A stretch of 64,000 nucleotides of DNA from Rhizobium sp. WYCCWR10014 (lineage in GTDB: Bacteria; Pseudomonadota; Alphaproteobacteria; Rhizobiales; Rhizobiaceae), in assembly GCF_001657485.1 (NCBI RefSeq), contig NZ_LXFU01000046.1:104821-168820 (forward strand). Reading direction: 5' to 3'. Of this stretch, positions 41,913 to 50,426 are shown piece by piece. Within the stretch, counting starts at the first letter, position 1, and every line of letters begins with the position of its first letter. The translations under genes and the position numbers were made by a program. The notes under the pieces are model-generated. The model saw only the letters and a program-made list of their open reading frames with translations, was not told the DNA's origin and did not search any database.

Positions 41913-42722
41913 ATGAATACGACAGAACTCGAGCGGGTCGCTCGCGAGATCCGATTGCGCGATCTCCAGGCGGTCTTTGAAGCGGGCGCCGGCCATATTG
42001 GCGGGGAGATGTCGGTCATCGACATTTTGACTGCCCTCTATTTTCGTGTGCTGAATGTTTGGCCCGATCAGCCGAAGCACCCCGACCGCGACAGGTTCGT
42101 TCTTTCGAAGGGACATACTGCATGCGCTCTGTATGTGACGCTCGCAAAACGCGGCTTCATCCCGGAGGAAGAGATTTCCACCTTCTTGCAGCCGCATTCG
42201 AGGCTGAACGGGCATCCAAATTGCAACAAGGTTCCTGGCGTCGAAACGAATACCGGGCCGCTCGGCCACGGTCTTCCAGTCGCAATAGGAATGGCAAAAG
42301 CCGCCAAGCTCTCTGGCGCGAAATATCACACCTATGTCGTCACCGGCGACGGTGAGATGCAGGAGGGCTCAAACTGGGAAGCGATCATGGCGGCCGCGCA
42401 GTTCAAGCTCGACAACTTGACGCTGGTCATCGACCACAACAGGTTCCAGCAGGGCGCCGCCCTGGCGGAAACCAACGATCTCGCCCCGCTTCGTCCGAAG
42501 CTTGAAGCTTTCGATTGGGAAGTCACCGAGATCAACGGGAACGATATGAGCGAAGTCGTTTCAGCCCTCGAATACCGGGGATCGAGACCGCATTGCATCG
42601 TGGCCCACACCAACAAGGGGCATGGAATCTCGTTCATGCAAGACCGAGTCGACTGGCACCACAAGGTGCCGAGCAAGGAACAATACGAAATCGCATTGGC
42701 AGAATTGTCGGAGGCACTGTAA
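41913..42722 (+). CDS. Split transketolase, N-terminal (thiamine-diphosphate) subunit
   Basis: 269 residues, the length of an isolated transketolase N-domain; an intact enzyme has ~660. Motifs: GAGHIGGEMSVIDILTALYF, DRFVLSKGHTACALY (catalytic His), GPLGHGLPVAIGMAKAAKL, and the TDP site GDGEMQEGSNWEAIMAAAQFKLDNLTLVIDHN. GAGAGGAATCC precedes the ATG. The stop overlaps the next start (TAATG). Together with the following gene it transfers a glycolaldehyde unit between sugar phosphates. Two-gene transketolases are used in dedicated pathways such as apulose-4-phosphate transketolase (AptA/AptB). Confidence 0.9.
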   Translation: MNTTELERVAREIRLRDLQAVFEAGAGHIGGEMSVIDILTALYFRVLNVWPDQPKHPDRDRFVLSKGHTACALYVTLAKRGFIPEEEISTFLQPHSRLNGHPNCNKVPGVETNTGPLGHGLPVAIGMAKAAKLSGAKYHTYVVTGDGEMQEGSNWEAIMAAAQFKLDNLTLVIDHNRFQQGAALAETNDLAPLRPKLEAFDWEVTEINGNDMSEVVSALEYRGSRPHCIVAHTNKGHGISFMQDRVDWHHKVPSKEQYEIALAELSEAL

Positions 42723-43678
42723 TGAACGCGCCAATAAACGCACCCAAGCTCTACGATTGCCGCGACGCATTCGCCTCTACGCTTGAGCGGCTGGCAGCCG
42801 AAAACGAAACGATCGTTGCCGTCTGCAACGACTCCGTGGGTTCCTCCAAGCTCGGCGGCTTCAAGGCGAAGTTTGGAGAGCGCCTCGTCAATGTCGGTAT
42901 CGCCGAACAGAACATGGTGGGGGTTGGAGCAGGCCTCGCCAATGGCGGACGCCTTCCGTTCGTGTGCGCCGCCGCTCCGTTTCTAACGGGACGGTCGCTG
43001 GAGCAGATCAAGGCAGATATTTCGTATTCGAATGCCAACGTCAAGCTGGTCGGCATTTCTTCTGGAATGGCGTATGGCGAACTCGGCCCGACCCATCACT
43101 CGATCGAGGACTTCGCCTGGACGCGGGTTCTGCCCAATCTTCCGGTCATTGCGCCTTGTGACCGCATCGAAACAGCTGCTGCGGTTGAATGGGCCGCGGC
43201 CTATAACGGCCCCTGTTTCCTGCGGCTGTCTCGCGTCGGTGTGCCTGATCTCCTTCCGGAGGGTCACAAGTTCGAACTTGGCAAGGCAAACCTCCTTCGC
43301 CAGGGTTCCGACCTCACCCTTATCGCAAACGGCACTTTGACTCATCGAATCCTAAAGGCTGCCGAGATTCTCGCAGAACGCGGCATCAACGCCAGAGTGC
43401 TCAACCTTGCAACGGTTCGTCCGATCGACGAGGACGCCATCATCGCCGCGGCGAAGGAAACCGGAGCGATCGTCACAGCCGAAGAGCATTCGATTTTTGG
43501 CGGGCTCGGTTCCGCGGTCGCCGAAGTGGTGGTCGACAATGCTCCAGTCCCGATGAAACGTCTCGGCGTTCCCGGCGTCTACGCTCCGACCGGTTCGGCA
43601 GAGTTCCTGCTCGACGAATTCGGGATGGCGCCGTCCGCAATCGCCGACGCGGCGCAGTCGCTGATCAGGCGCAAGTAA
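42722..43678 (+). CDS. Split transketolase, C-terminal subunit
   Basis: 318 residues from ATG 42722, coupled to the N-subunit by TAATG; the longer frame is a shadow inside the previous gene. Pyrimidine-binding part: RLVNVGIAEQNMVGVGAGLANGG with the catalytic Glu, and GPTHHSIEDFAWTRVLPNLPVIAP. C-terminal regulatory fold: IVTAEEHSIFGGLGSAVAEVV and VPGVYAPTGSAEFLLDEFGM. Forms the active site at the interface with the 41913 product. Confidence 0.9.
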   Translation: MNAPINAPKLYDCRDAFASTLERLAAENETIVAVCNDSVGSSKLGGFKAKFGERLVNVGIAEQNMVGVGAGLANGGRLPFVCAAAPFLTGRSLEQIKADISYSNANVKLVGISSGMAYGELGPTHHSIEDFAWTRVLPNLPVIAPCDRIETAAAVEWAAAYNGPCFLRLSRVGVPDLLPEGHKFELGKANLLRQGSDLTLIANGTLTHRILKAAEILAERGINARVLNLATVRPIDEDAIIAAAKETGAIVTAEEHSIFGGLGSAVAEVVVDNAPVPMKRLGVPGVYAPTGSAEFLLDEFGMAPSAIADAAQSLIRRK

Positions 43679-43746
43679 CTGGGATCACGTGTTCAGCCCG
43701 GACGTTTTTTGTCGTCCCGGCTGCCGTCTGATCTGGGGAGGATAGA

Positions 43747-45213
43747 ATGCGGGCAATTCTGGCAATTGACCAGGGCACGACCAATTCAAAGGCAGTTCTG
43801 GTTTCCGAAAAGGGAGAAATTGTTGGCAGAGGTTCGGCTCCGGTCGGCGTCACCTATCCGAAACCAGGCTGGGTCGAACAAGACCCACGCCGGCTCTACG
43901 CATCCGTCTGCGAGGCGATCGACGCCTGCCTGAAGGCCGCCCCCGACGTCATTGTCGAGGCCGTGGCGATTTCCAATCAGCGCGAGTCAGTCACTGCTTG
44001 GGATGCCGAAACGGGAGAGGCACTTGGACCGGTGGTAAGCTGGCAGTGCCGTCGAACGGCACAGGATTGCGAACGTCTCATTGCTGAAGGCCACCTTGAC
44101 CGTGTGCAGGCGCTCACAGGCCTGCCACTGGATCCGATGTTCCCGGGTTCGAAATTCCGATGGCTGCTCGACCGTATTCCGGCCGGGCGATCGGTGCGGC
44201 TGGGAACGGTCGACAGTTGGCTCGTCCACTGCCTGACAGGCGGGCGCCGGCATGCCTGCGATGCTTCCAATGCCGCCAGGAGTCAGTTGTTCGATCTCCA
44301 GGAGCAGAGATGGAGCGGGGAACTTGGCGAGATTTTCGGGGTGGATATCGCGCTTCTCCCCGAGGTGCTCGACAGCTCTGCCGACTTCGGCAGGACGCAA
44401 GGGTTGCCAGGCGTGCCGGATGGAACTCCGATAATGGCCGTGATCGGAGACAGTCATGCTGCGCTGTTCGGTCATGGAGCATTCAAGCCGGGTGATGGCA
44501 AGGTAACCTTCGGAACCGGCTCGTCGGTGATGACGACGCTTCCGCGATTTATTCCCCCACGCAACGGCGTCACGACGACCGTCGCATGGCGTCTCAAAGG
44601 AAAGCCGACTTTCGCTTTCGAAGGCAATATTTTGGTTTGCGCCGCCAGTCTCCCCTGGATGGCAGGCATTCTCGGCCTTTCGGACGTGGCGGCCCTTGTC
44701 GAACTTGCGGCGAGCGCCGAACCGGGCGGACCGGGCTTCGTGCCAGCATTCGTGGGACTGGGCGCACCCTATTGGAACTCCGACGCCCGTGCCCTGTTCT
44801 CCCAGATCAACTTCAATACGACGCGTGCGCAAATGGCGCGGTCGGTCACCGACTCGATCGCCTTCCAGGTGCACGACGTGATCGCCGCCATGCGAGCACA
44901 AAGCGGCGGCGAGCTCGGGGCGCTCTATGTAGACGGCGGACCGAGCCAGAACCGCTTTCTGATGCAGTGTGTCTCGAACCTTATCGAACATCCCGTGATC
45001 CAATGCGAAGCACCCGAGGCGTCGGCTTTGGGGGCCGCATATCTCGCGGGTCTCTCACTTGGCCTGTGGAGCGATCTTCAGGTTATCGCAGAGCTGCCTC
45101 GAAACTCGCATATCATTGACCCGGAACCCGTGGATCGAGCGGTGCTTCTGGATACCTGGAATGATGCACTTGCCCGCTCGACGGCACGCGAAACAACGGC
45201 TAATGATGAATAA
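43747..45213 (+). CDS. FGGY-family carbohydrate kinase
   Basis: 488 residues. ILAIDQGTTNSKAVLVSEKG (phosphate-1), SNQRESVTAWD, GTVDSWLVHCLTGG, IGDSHAALFGHGAFKPGDGKVTFGTGSSVM (phosphate-2/adenosine), and YVDGGPSQNRFLMQCVSNL. Closest in look to glycerol kinase-like FGGY members, which phosphorylate polyols and ketoses. GGGGAGGATAGA precedes the ATG. Its position between a split transketolase and a sugar-responsive regulator suggests phosphorylation of the ketose later cleaved by the transketolase, as apulose kinase does in the known pathway. Confidence 0.88.
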   Translation: MRAILAIDQGTTNSKAVLVSEKGEIVGRGSAPVGVTYPKPGWVEQDPRRLYASVCEAIDACLKAAPDVIVEAVAISNQRESVTAWDAETGEALGPVVSWQCRRTAQDCERLIAEGHLDRVQALTGLPLDPMFPGSKFRWLLDRIPAGRSVRLGTVDSWLVHCLTGGRRHACDASNAARSQLFDLQEQRWSGELGEIFGVDIALLPEVLDSSADFGRTQGLPGVPDGTPIMAVIGDSHAALFGHGAFKPGDGKVTFGTGSSVMTTLPRFIPPRNGVTTTVAWRLKGKPTFAFEGNILVCAASLPWMAGILGLSDVAALVELAASAEPGGPGFVPAFVGLGAPYWNSDARALFSQINFNTTRAQMARSVTDSIAFQVHDVIAAMRAQSGGELGALYVDGGPSQNRFLMQCVSNLIEHPVIQCEAPEASALGAAYLAGLSLGLWSDLQVIAELPRNSHIIDPEPVDRAVLLDTWNDALARSTARETTANDE

Positions 45214-45222
45214 AAATTCACT
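45208..45222. promoter_or_regulatory. Candidate SorC operator before the regulator gene
   Basis: GAATAAAAATTCACT matches GAATAAATATTCACT at 41748 at all but one position. It overlaps the last codons of the kinase gene and lies 12 bases before the regulator start, suggesting autoregulation. Confidence 0.6.
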
Positions 45223-45234
45223 CTAGGATTAGCG

Positions 45235-46185
45235 ATGACTCGCCTCAATGAACTCCGCCTCATCTCGAGGGTCGCCCAGATGTACCACTTGGAGGGACGG
45301 CGACAGGCGGAGATCGCACAGCACCTTCGCCTGTCGCAGGCGACGGTGTCGCGCATGCTCAAGCGTGCCGAGGCGGAAGATATTGTGCGAACCAGCGTGA
45401 CCCCCCCGGTTGGCACCTACAGCGAGCTTGAGAGCGCGCTTCGCGAGAAATATGATTTGCCAGAGGCGATCGTCGTTGAGTGTACGGAAGATCGGGACGG
45501 AGCCATCATGGCCCGTATCGGCGAGGCAGCGGCTCATCTCTTGGAGGTGACGCTTGCGCCAGGGGAGATCATCGGCGTTTCGAGTTGGAGCCAGACCATC
45601 TCCAAGATGGTCGAGAACATTCATCCGCTGAAGAGCGCTCAGGCGAAATACGTCGTCCAAACCCTCGGAGGCATGGGCGATCCTTCAGTGCAGACGCATG
45701 CGACGCAGCTCACCACGCGGCTTGCTCGGCTGACCGGCGCTGAGCCAAAACTGCTCGCTGTGCAGGGCGTTACGACGTCCAGAGAGGCAAAATTTCTTAT
45801 GCAGGCCGATCCATACGTTCGGGAGACGATGGACTTGTTCGGCAGCATAACGCTTGCGATTGTCGGAATCGGAGCAGTCGAACCGTCCGAACTTCTCGCA
45901 CGGTCAGGCAACATCTTTTCGTCTCGCGAACTGTCTGATCTCGCGGAAGCGGGAGCCGTCGGCGATATCTCGCTTCGCTTCTTCGATAAAAACGGCAAGC
46001 CGGTCAAGACACCCCTGGACGACCGGGTCATAGGGCTTCCACTCGAGGATCTCGAACGGGTGGACCGGGTCATTGCTCTTGCCGGCGGGTCCAAAAAGAC
46101 CGACGCAATCGCAGGGGCGCTCCGCGTGGGGGTCATCCACATGCTTGTTACGGACAAGTTTACCGCGCAGCGACTGATCGACTGA
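45235..46185 (+). CDS. SorC-family sugar-responsive regulator
   Basis: 316 residues. N-terminal HTH (GRRQAEIAQHLRLSQATVSRMLKRAEAEDIV, about 20-50) and C-terminal SorC/CggR effector domain (IGVSSWSQTISKMVE, VVQTLGGMGDPSVQTHATQLTTRLA, VGDISLRFFDKNGKPVKTPLDDRVIGL, GGSKKTDAIAGALRVGVIHMLVTD). AGGATTAGCG precedes the ATG. Effectors of this family are phosphorylated sugars. Likely binds the shared palindromes and controls both halves of the locus. Confidence 0.9.
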   Translation: MTRLNELRLISRVAQMYHLEGRRQAEIAQHLRLSQATVSRMLKRAEAEDIVRTSVTPPVGTYSELESALREKYDLPEAIVVECTEDRDGAIMARIGEAAAHLLEVTLAPGEIIGVSSWSQTISKMVENIHPLKSAQAKYVVQTLGGMGDPSVQTHATQLTTRLARLTGAEPKLLAVQGVTTSREAKFLMQADPYVRETMDLFGSITLAIVGIGAVEPSELLARSGNIFSSRELSDLAEAGAVGDISLRFFDKNGKPVKTPLDDRVIGLPLEDLERVDRVIALAGGSKKTDAIAGALRVGVIHMLVTDKFTAQRLID

Positions 46186-46206
46186 CGAAGCAGACTGTTG
46201 CCAACC

Positions 46207-46959
46207 TCAATGCGCCGTCCCATCCACGATCACATGATCGTGGTCCAGCGAGCATTTCTCCACCCGGGCCTCGACCCTGTAGATCTCCCGCAGCATTTCG
46301 GCGGTGACGACGTCGCGGGGGGTGCCGCAGGCGTGCATGCGGCCGTTGGCGATGACGAGGACCTTGTCGGCGAAGCGAAGGGCCTGGTTGAGGTCGTGGA
46401 TGGCGATCAGCACGATCATGCCCTTAGCGCGGGCCTGGCGACGCATGAAGTCGAGAACCTCGACCTGGCGGTGCAGGTCGAGAGCGCTTGTTGGTTCGTC
46501 CATCAGCATGATCTCGGGCTCGCGGACAAGCGCCTGGGCGATCGAGACGAGTTGGCGCTGGCCGCCGGAAAGCGCGCCGAGATCGCGGAAGGCGATGGCG
46601 GTGATATCAAGGGCCTTCATGATCTCGTCGATGAAGCGCAGGTCGCTGTCGCCGACGGCCCAGGACTGGCCCTGCTTGCGGGCAAGCAGGATGGATTCGT
46701 AGACCGTCAGCACCGCGTTGGCCGAGGTATCCTGCGGCATGTAGCTGATGGCGTTTTTGGTCTTCGAGCCTTCGACGACGACATGGCCCGGCCCTTTGAG
46801 GAGGCCGGTGATGCGCTTGAAGAGGGTCGACTTACCGGCGGCGTTTGGGCCGATCACCGCCACGACCTCGCCTGATTTCATCACCGGCGTCGTCACGTCT
46901 TCGACGAAAAGCTTACGGCCGTGATAGGCGCCGACCGACTGCAACTGAAGCGCTACCAC
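46207..46959 (-). CDS. Iron-siderophore/haem-type ABC transporter ATPase
   Basis: 250 residues from GTG 46959, with AGGAG upstream and a 7-base overlap of the permease stop; the track frame extends far upstream in shadow. Walker A GPNAAGKST, Q-loop SYMPQDTSANA, signature LSGGQRQLVSIAQALV, Walker B IMLMDEPTSALDLH, switch IHDLNQALRFADKVLVI. FecE/FepC family. Third gene of the importer. Confidence 0.9.
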   Translation of the reverse strand: MVALQLQSVGAYHGRKLFVEDVTTPVMKSGEVVAVIGPNAAGKSTLFKRITGLLKGPGHVVVEGSKTKNAISYMPQDTSANAVLTVYESILLARKQGQSWAVGDSDLRFIDEIMKALDITAIAFRDLGALSGGQRQLVSIAQALVREPEIMLMDEPTSALDLHRQVEVLDFMRRQARAKGMIVLIAIHDLNQALRFADKVLVIANGRMHACGTPRDVVTAEMLREIYRVEARVEKCSLDHDHVIVDGTAH

Positions 46960-48023
46960 GACCGGCTCCTGTTCGAGAGGATGAGCGAGAAGAAGAAGGG
47001 CACCCCGACCAGCGCGGTGATGATGCCGATCGGAAAGACGACACCCGGAATGATCGACTTCGAGACGATCGAGGTCAGCGACAAGAGCAGCGCGCCCGAC
47101 AGGACCGAGCCCGGCAGGAAGAAGCGCTGATCCTCGCCGAGGATCATGCGCGCGATATGTGGCCCGACGAGGCCCACGAAACCGATCGTACCGACAAAGC
47201 TGACGGGGACTGCGGCAAGCAGCGAGACCACAAGCATGGTCTCCAGCCGGATGCGGCGGACATTGACGCCGAAGCTTGCAGCCTTGTCCTCGCCGAGGCG
47301 GATGGCCGTCAGCGCCCAGGCGTTGCGGGCAAAGAGCGGCAGGGCGATCAGGAGAACGGCGAGCGTCACCCAGATCTTCGGCCACGTGGCCTTGGTGAGG
47401 CTGCCCATCGTCCAGAAGACGACAGCCGAAAGCGCCTGTTCGGAGGCGAGATATTGCAGGAAGGCGAGCAAGGCATTGAAGGTGAAGACCAGCGCGATGC
47501 CGAGCAACACCACGGTCTGCACCGAGACGCCGCGAGCCTGCGAGACGAAATGGATGAAGAGCGTGGCGATCAGCGCCATGATGAAGGCATTGACCGGCAC
47601 CAGCAGCCCGGCTGCAACCGGCAGAAGCGGAACGCTGGTGACGATCGCCAGTGCGGCGCCAAAACTTGCCGCCGCCGAAATGCCGAGCGTGAAGGGGCTG
47701 GCGAGCGGATTGGCGAGGATCGTCTGCATCTGCGCGCCGGCAACGGAGAGCGAGGCGCCGACCACGATCGCCATCACCGCAACCGGCATGCGGATGCCCC
47801 AGACGACGGCCCGCACCTGGTCGGAGACGGAGGAGGGGTCGAGAAGAGCGGAGACGACCTCGGTAAGACTGTAGCGGGCCGGCCCCCAGGCGAGATCGAC
47901 GGCAAAGGACAGGCAGAGCGCCGCCGTCATGGCGGCGAGGATCAGCAGCTTGCGCCGGGCGAGGGCGCGGTAGCGCTCCCTCCCGGCTTCGGCATCAATC
48001 GATATGGCGGCGATCTCGGCCAT
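46953..48023 (-). CDS. FecCD-family iron-chelate ABC permease
   Basis: 356 residues with about ten membrane segments. Motifs: VVWGIRMPVAVMAIVVGASLSVAGAQMQTILANPLASPFTLGIS and FVGLVGPHIARMILGEDQRFFLPGSVL are diagnostic of FecCD/BtuC permeases, which work as homodimers. Only one permease gene is present, as is normal for this class. It follows the binding protein by 6 bases. Confidence 0.92.
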   Translation of the reverse strand: MAEIAAISIDAEAGRERYRALARRKLLILAAMTAALCLSFAVDLAWGPARYSLTEVVSALLDPSSVSDQVRAVVWGIRMPVAVMAIVVGASLSVAGAQMQTILANPLASPFTLGISAAASFGAALAIVTSVPLLPVAAGLLVPVNAFIMALIATLFIHFVSQARGVSVQTVVLLGIALVFTFNALLAFLQYLASEQALSAVVFWTMGSLTKATWPKIWVTLAVLLIALPLFARNAWALTAIRLGEDKAASFGVNVRRIRLETMLVVSLLAAVPVSFVGTIGFVGLVGPHIARMILGEDQRFFLPGSVLSGALLLSLTSIVSKSIIPGVVFPIGIITALVGVPFFFSLILSNRSRSW

Positions 48024-48029
48024 TTTGGA

Positions 48030-49166
48030 TTACTGGCCCGCCTTGGCGTCGACCCAGTAACCCGGCTGATAGGCGACCGGCAGGAATTTTTCGTGGAATT
48101 CCTTGAAGGTGGCGTCGGGATCGAGATCGGCAAAGAGGTTCGGATGGAACCACTTGGCCAGTTGCTGGACGGCGACGAACTGGTAGGGGCTGGTATAGAA
48201 CTGGTGCCAGATCGCGTGGACATGGCCGCCGGCAACCGCCCTGGAGCCGGTGAAGGCAGGGTTTTCCATCAGCGTGGTCAGCGCCTTGCGGCTGTCGTCG
48301 AAGGTGGCGGCGGCATTCGGGCCGACATTCACAAAGTCCTTGGCGTTCTTGGTCTGGCTCCAGTTGGAGCCGGTGACGACGATGACGTCAGGATTGGAGG
48401 CGACGACCTGCTCGGCATTGATCGAGCCGGTATAGCCCGGCAGGAAATCGGAGCCGAGATTGTGGCCGCCCGCCCAATCGACCATCAGGCCGAAATTGTC
48501 GGGACCGAAAGTGCCGCAGCATTCGACCAGGCCTGCGGCGCGGTACATGAAGACATTTGGCTTCGGAGGATTGGCGGCCTTCAGCTTGTCGGTGACTCGG
48601 GCCATCTGCTCGTTCCAGAAGCTGGCGACGGCTTCGGCGCGGTCTTCATGGCCCAAGATCTGGCCGAGGATCTTCAGGCTCGGCTCGGTGTTGGCGAGGA
48701 TATGCTCGCGGAAATCGATATAAACGATCTTCACGCCGATGCCGTTCAGCATGTCTTCGAGCTTCACCTCGTCAGCGGCCGCCTTGTTGCCGATCGGCAG
48801 CAGCAGCACATCGGGATGAAGCCTGACGACCGTCTCGGTCTGCAGCGTGCCATCGGTCAGGTTGCCCAGGAAGGGCAGGTCCTTGCCCTTCGGAAACTTC
48901 TCGACATAGGCGTTGAAGCCGTCCTTGTCGGTGGTCCAGAGATCGTTACGCCAGCCGACGATCTTGGCGAAGGGATCTTCCTTCTCGATCGGTGCGACGG
49001 CATAGAGCATGCGGCCTTCCCCAAGGATCACACGTTCGACCGGTTTGTCGAAGGTCACTTCGCGGCCCGCGACATCCTTGACGGTGAAGGATTGCGCCCA
49101 GGCCGAAAGCGGCATCAAGCTCGCAAGCGCAGTAGCGGAGACTGCGAGCATTTTCACGAAATTCAT
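48030..49166 (-). CDS. Periplasmic iron-chelate-binding protein
   Basis: 378 residues. Signal peptide ~1-25 (LAVSATALASLMPLSAWAQ). Type III binding-protein fold: DVAGREVTFDKPVERVILGEG, LHPDVLLLPIGNKAAADE, VKIVYIDFREHI, EQVVASNPDVIVVTG, HAIWHQFYTSPYQFVAVQQLAKWFHPNLF. CGGGGGAATTTCC lies upstream of the ATG. The upstream TGA-N9-TCA box argues for iron control. Ligand could be a siderophore or haem. Confidence 0.88.
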   Translation of the reverse strand: MNFVKMLAVSATALASLMPLSAWAQSFTVKDVAGREVTFDKPVERVILGEGRMLYAVAPIEKEDPFAKIVGWRNDLWTTDKDGFNAYVEKFPKGKDLPFLGNLTDGTLQTETVVRLHPDVLLLPIGNKAAADEVKLEDMLNGIGVKIVYIDFREHILANTEPSLKILGQILGHEDRAEAVASFWNEQMARVTDKLKAANPPKPNVFMYRAAGLVECCGTFGPDNFGLMVDWAGGHNLGSDFLPGYTGSINAEQVVASNPDVIVVTGSNWSQTKNAKDFVNVGPNAAATFDDSRKALTTLMENPAFTGSRAVAGGHVHAIWHQFYTSPYQFVAVQQLAKWFHPNLFADLDPDATFKEFHEKFLPVAYQPGYWVDAKAGQ

Positions 49167-49214
49167 CTGGAAATTCCCCCGGTGTCTGAATAATGTCCGC
49201 AGGCATAAGAAATA

Positions 49215-49229
49215 TGACTTTGTGAATCA
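49215..49229. promoter_or_regulatory. RirA-type iron-responsive box (TGA-N9-TCA)
   Basis: TGACTTTGTGAATCA matches the TGA-N9-TCA form of the iron-responsive operator bound by RirA in R. leguminosarum and Sinorhizobium (established knowledge). It lies 49 bases before the iron-chelate binding-protein start and about 53 bases before the divergent methyltransferase. Confidence 0.65.
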
Positions 49230-49281
49230 AGTTATATGTTTTAGAGCGTTTCCAGACTGATCCGATGCCGGGGTGCCTCAG

Positions 49282-50067
49282 ATGAATTCCATGAACACGA
49301 ACTACTCGATCCGCGACGAAATTCGCGACTTCTGGTCGGAACGGGCGGCGACTTTCGACCAGAGCGTCGGCCATGAAATCTTTTCGGAAGCGGAGCGCAA
49401 AGGCTGGCAGCGGCTGATCAGAAAACATCTGGGCGAGGGCCAAGGGCGCGCGGCGCTCGATCTCGCCTGTGGCACCGCCGTCATCTCGCACCTGATGCAT
49501 GGCGCCGGCTTTGCAGTCACCGGCCTCGACTGGTCGGATGCGATGCTGGCGCAGGCGCGCGCCAAGGCGAAGAAGCGCGGCACCGATATCCGTTTCGTTT
49601 CCGGCGACGCCGAAAACACCATGGAGCCCAAGAACAGCTACGACGTCATCACCAACCGCCATCTCGTCTGGACGCTGGTCGACCCGGCTTCGGCGTTTAA
49701 GGAATGGTTCTCGGTATTGAAGCCGGGTGGCAAGGTGCTGATCCTCGACGGCAATATGGGCAAGGAAACCTGGGTCAAGGGCCTGCAGAAGCTCTGGGCG
49801 AAGGTAACAGGCAAACCGCCGGCGAGCCACATGTCGCCGGAGATGATGGCACGGCACCAGAAGATCCGCTCACGCGTGCATTTCTCCAGCCAGATGCCGG
49901 CCGAAGCAGTGGTCGATCTTCTACGCCAAGCCGGTTTTACGGACATCGTCGTCGACCGCAAACTCGCTGACATCCATTGGGCGCAGGCCCGCAAGATGCC
50001 GTTCCTGCGCGGGCTTGAGCGGATGGTGCAGGAGCGGTTTGCGATCTGTGCGCGCAAGCCTGGGTGA
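49282..50067 (+). CDS. Class I SAM-dependent methyltransferase
   Basis: 261 residues from ATG 49282 (GTG 49273 and ATG 49291 are alternatives). FWSERAATFDQSVGHE at the N-terminus, then the SAM site ALDLACGTAVISHLMHGAGFAVTGLDWS, GDAENTMEP, ITNRHLVWTLVDP and LKPGGKVLILDGNMG. It resembles methyltransferases seen beside metal-chelate transporters. It shares its promoter region and RirA-type box with the importer, so it may be iron-regulated. Substrate unknown. Confidence 0.85.
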   Translation: MNSMNTNYSIRDEIRDFWSERAATFDQSVGHEIFSEAERKGWQRLIRKHLGEGQGRAALDLACGTAVISHLMHGAGFAVTGLDWSDAMLAQARAKAKKRGTDIRFVSGDAENTMEPKNSYDVITNRHLVWTLVDPASAFKEWFSVLKPGGKVLILDGNMGKETWVKGLQKLWAKVTGKPPASHMSPEMMARHQKIRSRVHFSSQMPAEAVVDLLRQAGFTDIVVDRKLADIHWAQARKMPFLRGLERMVQERFAICARKPG

Positions 50068-50075
50068 TGGGGTTT

Positions 50076-50125
50076 CCCCTTCTCCCCAGCGGGGAGAAGG
50101 TGGCCCGCAGGGTCGGATGAGGGGG
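50076..50125. repeat. Palindromic repeat, copy 1 of an inverted pair
   Basis: Contains CTTCTCCCCAGCGGGGAGAAG (21-base palindrome at 50079-50099) ending GGATGAGGGGG. The reverse complement of the copy at 50189-50239 shares the 21-base palindrome exactly and ends GATGAGGGG. Starts 9 bases after the methyltransferase stop, so it probably acts as its terminator. Confidence 0.65.
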
Positions 50126-50188
50126 CCACACGGCACATCATTCATTGCCCTTCGCTTGCCCTCAGGGCATTCGCGGCTTTGCCGCTCA

Positions 50189-50239
50189 CCCCCTCATCGC
50201 CTCGCTATCGCTCCGGCACTTCTCCCCGCTGGGGAGAAG
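50189..50239. repeat. Palindromic repeat, copy 2 of an inverted pair
   Basis: CCCCTCATC...CTTCTCCCCGCTGGGGAGAAG, inverted relative to copy 1. The 359-bp gap 50068-50426 contains these two elements and about 190 bases before moaA in which I see no gene. Confidence 0.65.
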
Positions 50240-50426
50240 AGGTATGCGGCGGCGCCGCGGTTCCTTTCCTTCCAGATGCCTGAGGATGATGCCCTCTTGG
50301 GGGTTGGTGCGGCCGCTGTGTTTAGGGAGTCTGCCGCACCGTATCCCGGCCCTTCGCGGGGCTCAGGGCGTTCGGCGCTGCGATCGATTCACTGGATCGA
50401 TCGCTCCCGCTTTGCGGGACCGCGCC

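Noticed and set aside
41913..43678. Frameshifted single transketolase gene
   Set aside because: The two halves end and start at a clean TAATG junction at the natural domain boundary, as in known two-subunit transketolases, so this is a true split.
46845..49193. 782-codon plus-strand open frame
   Set aside because: It lies antisense to three clear iron-transport genes and is Arg/Asp/Gly-rich, typical of a GC-rich shadow frame.
49240..49272. Possible fourth copy of the RIME-like repeat (AGAGCGTTTCC)
   Set aside because: Only the first few bases agree; the hairpin partner and the CACTTTGAA edge are missing.
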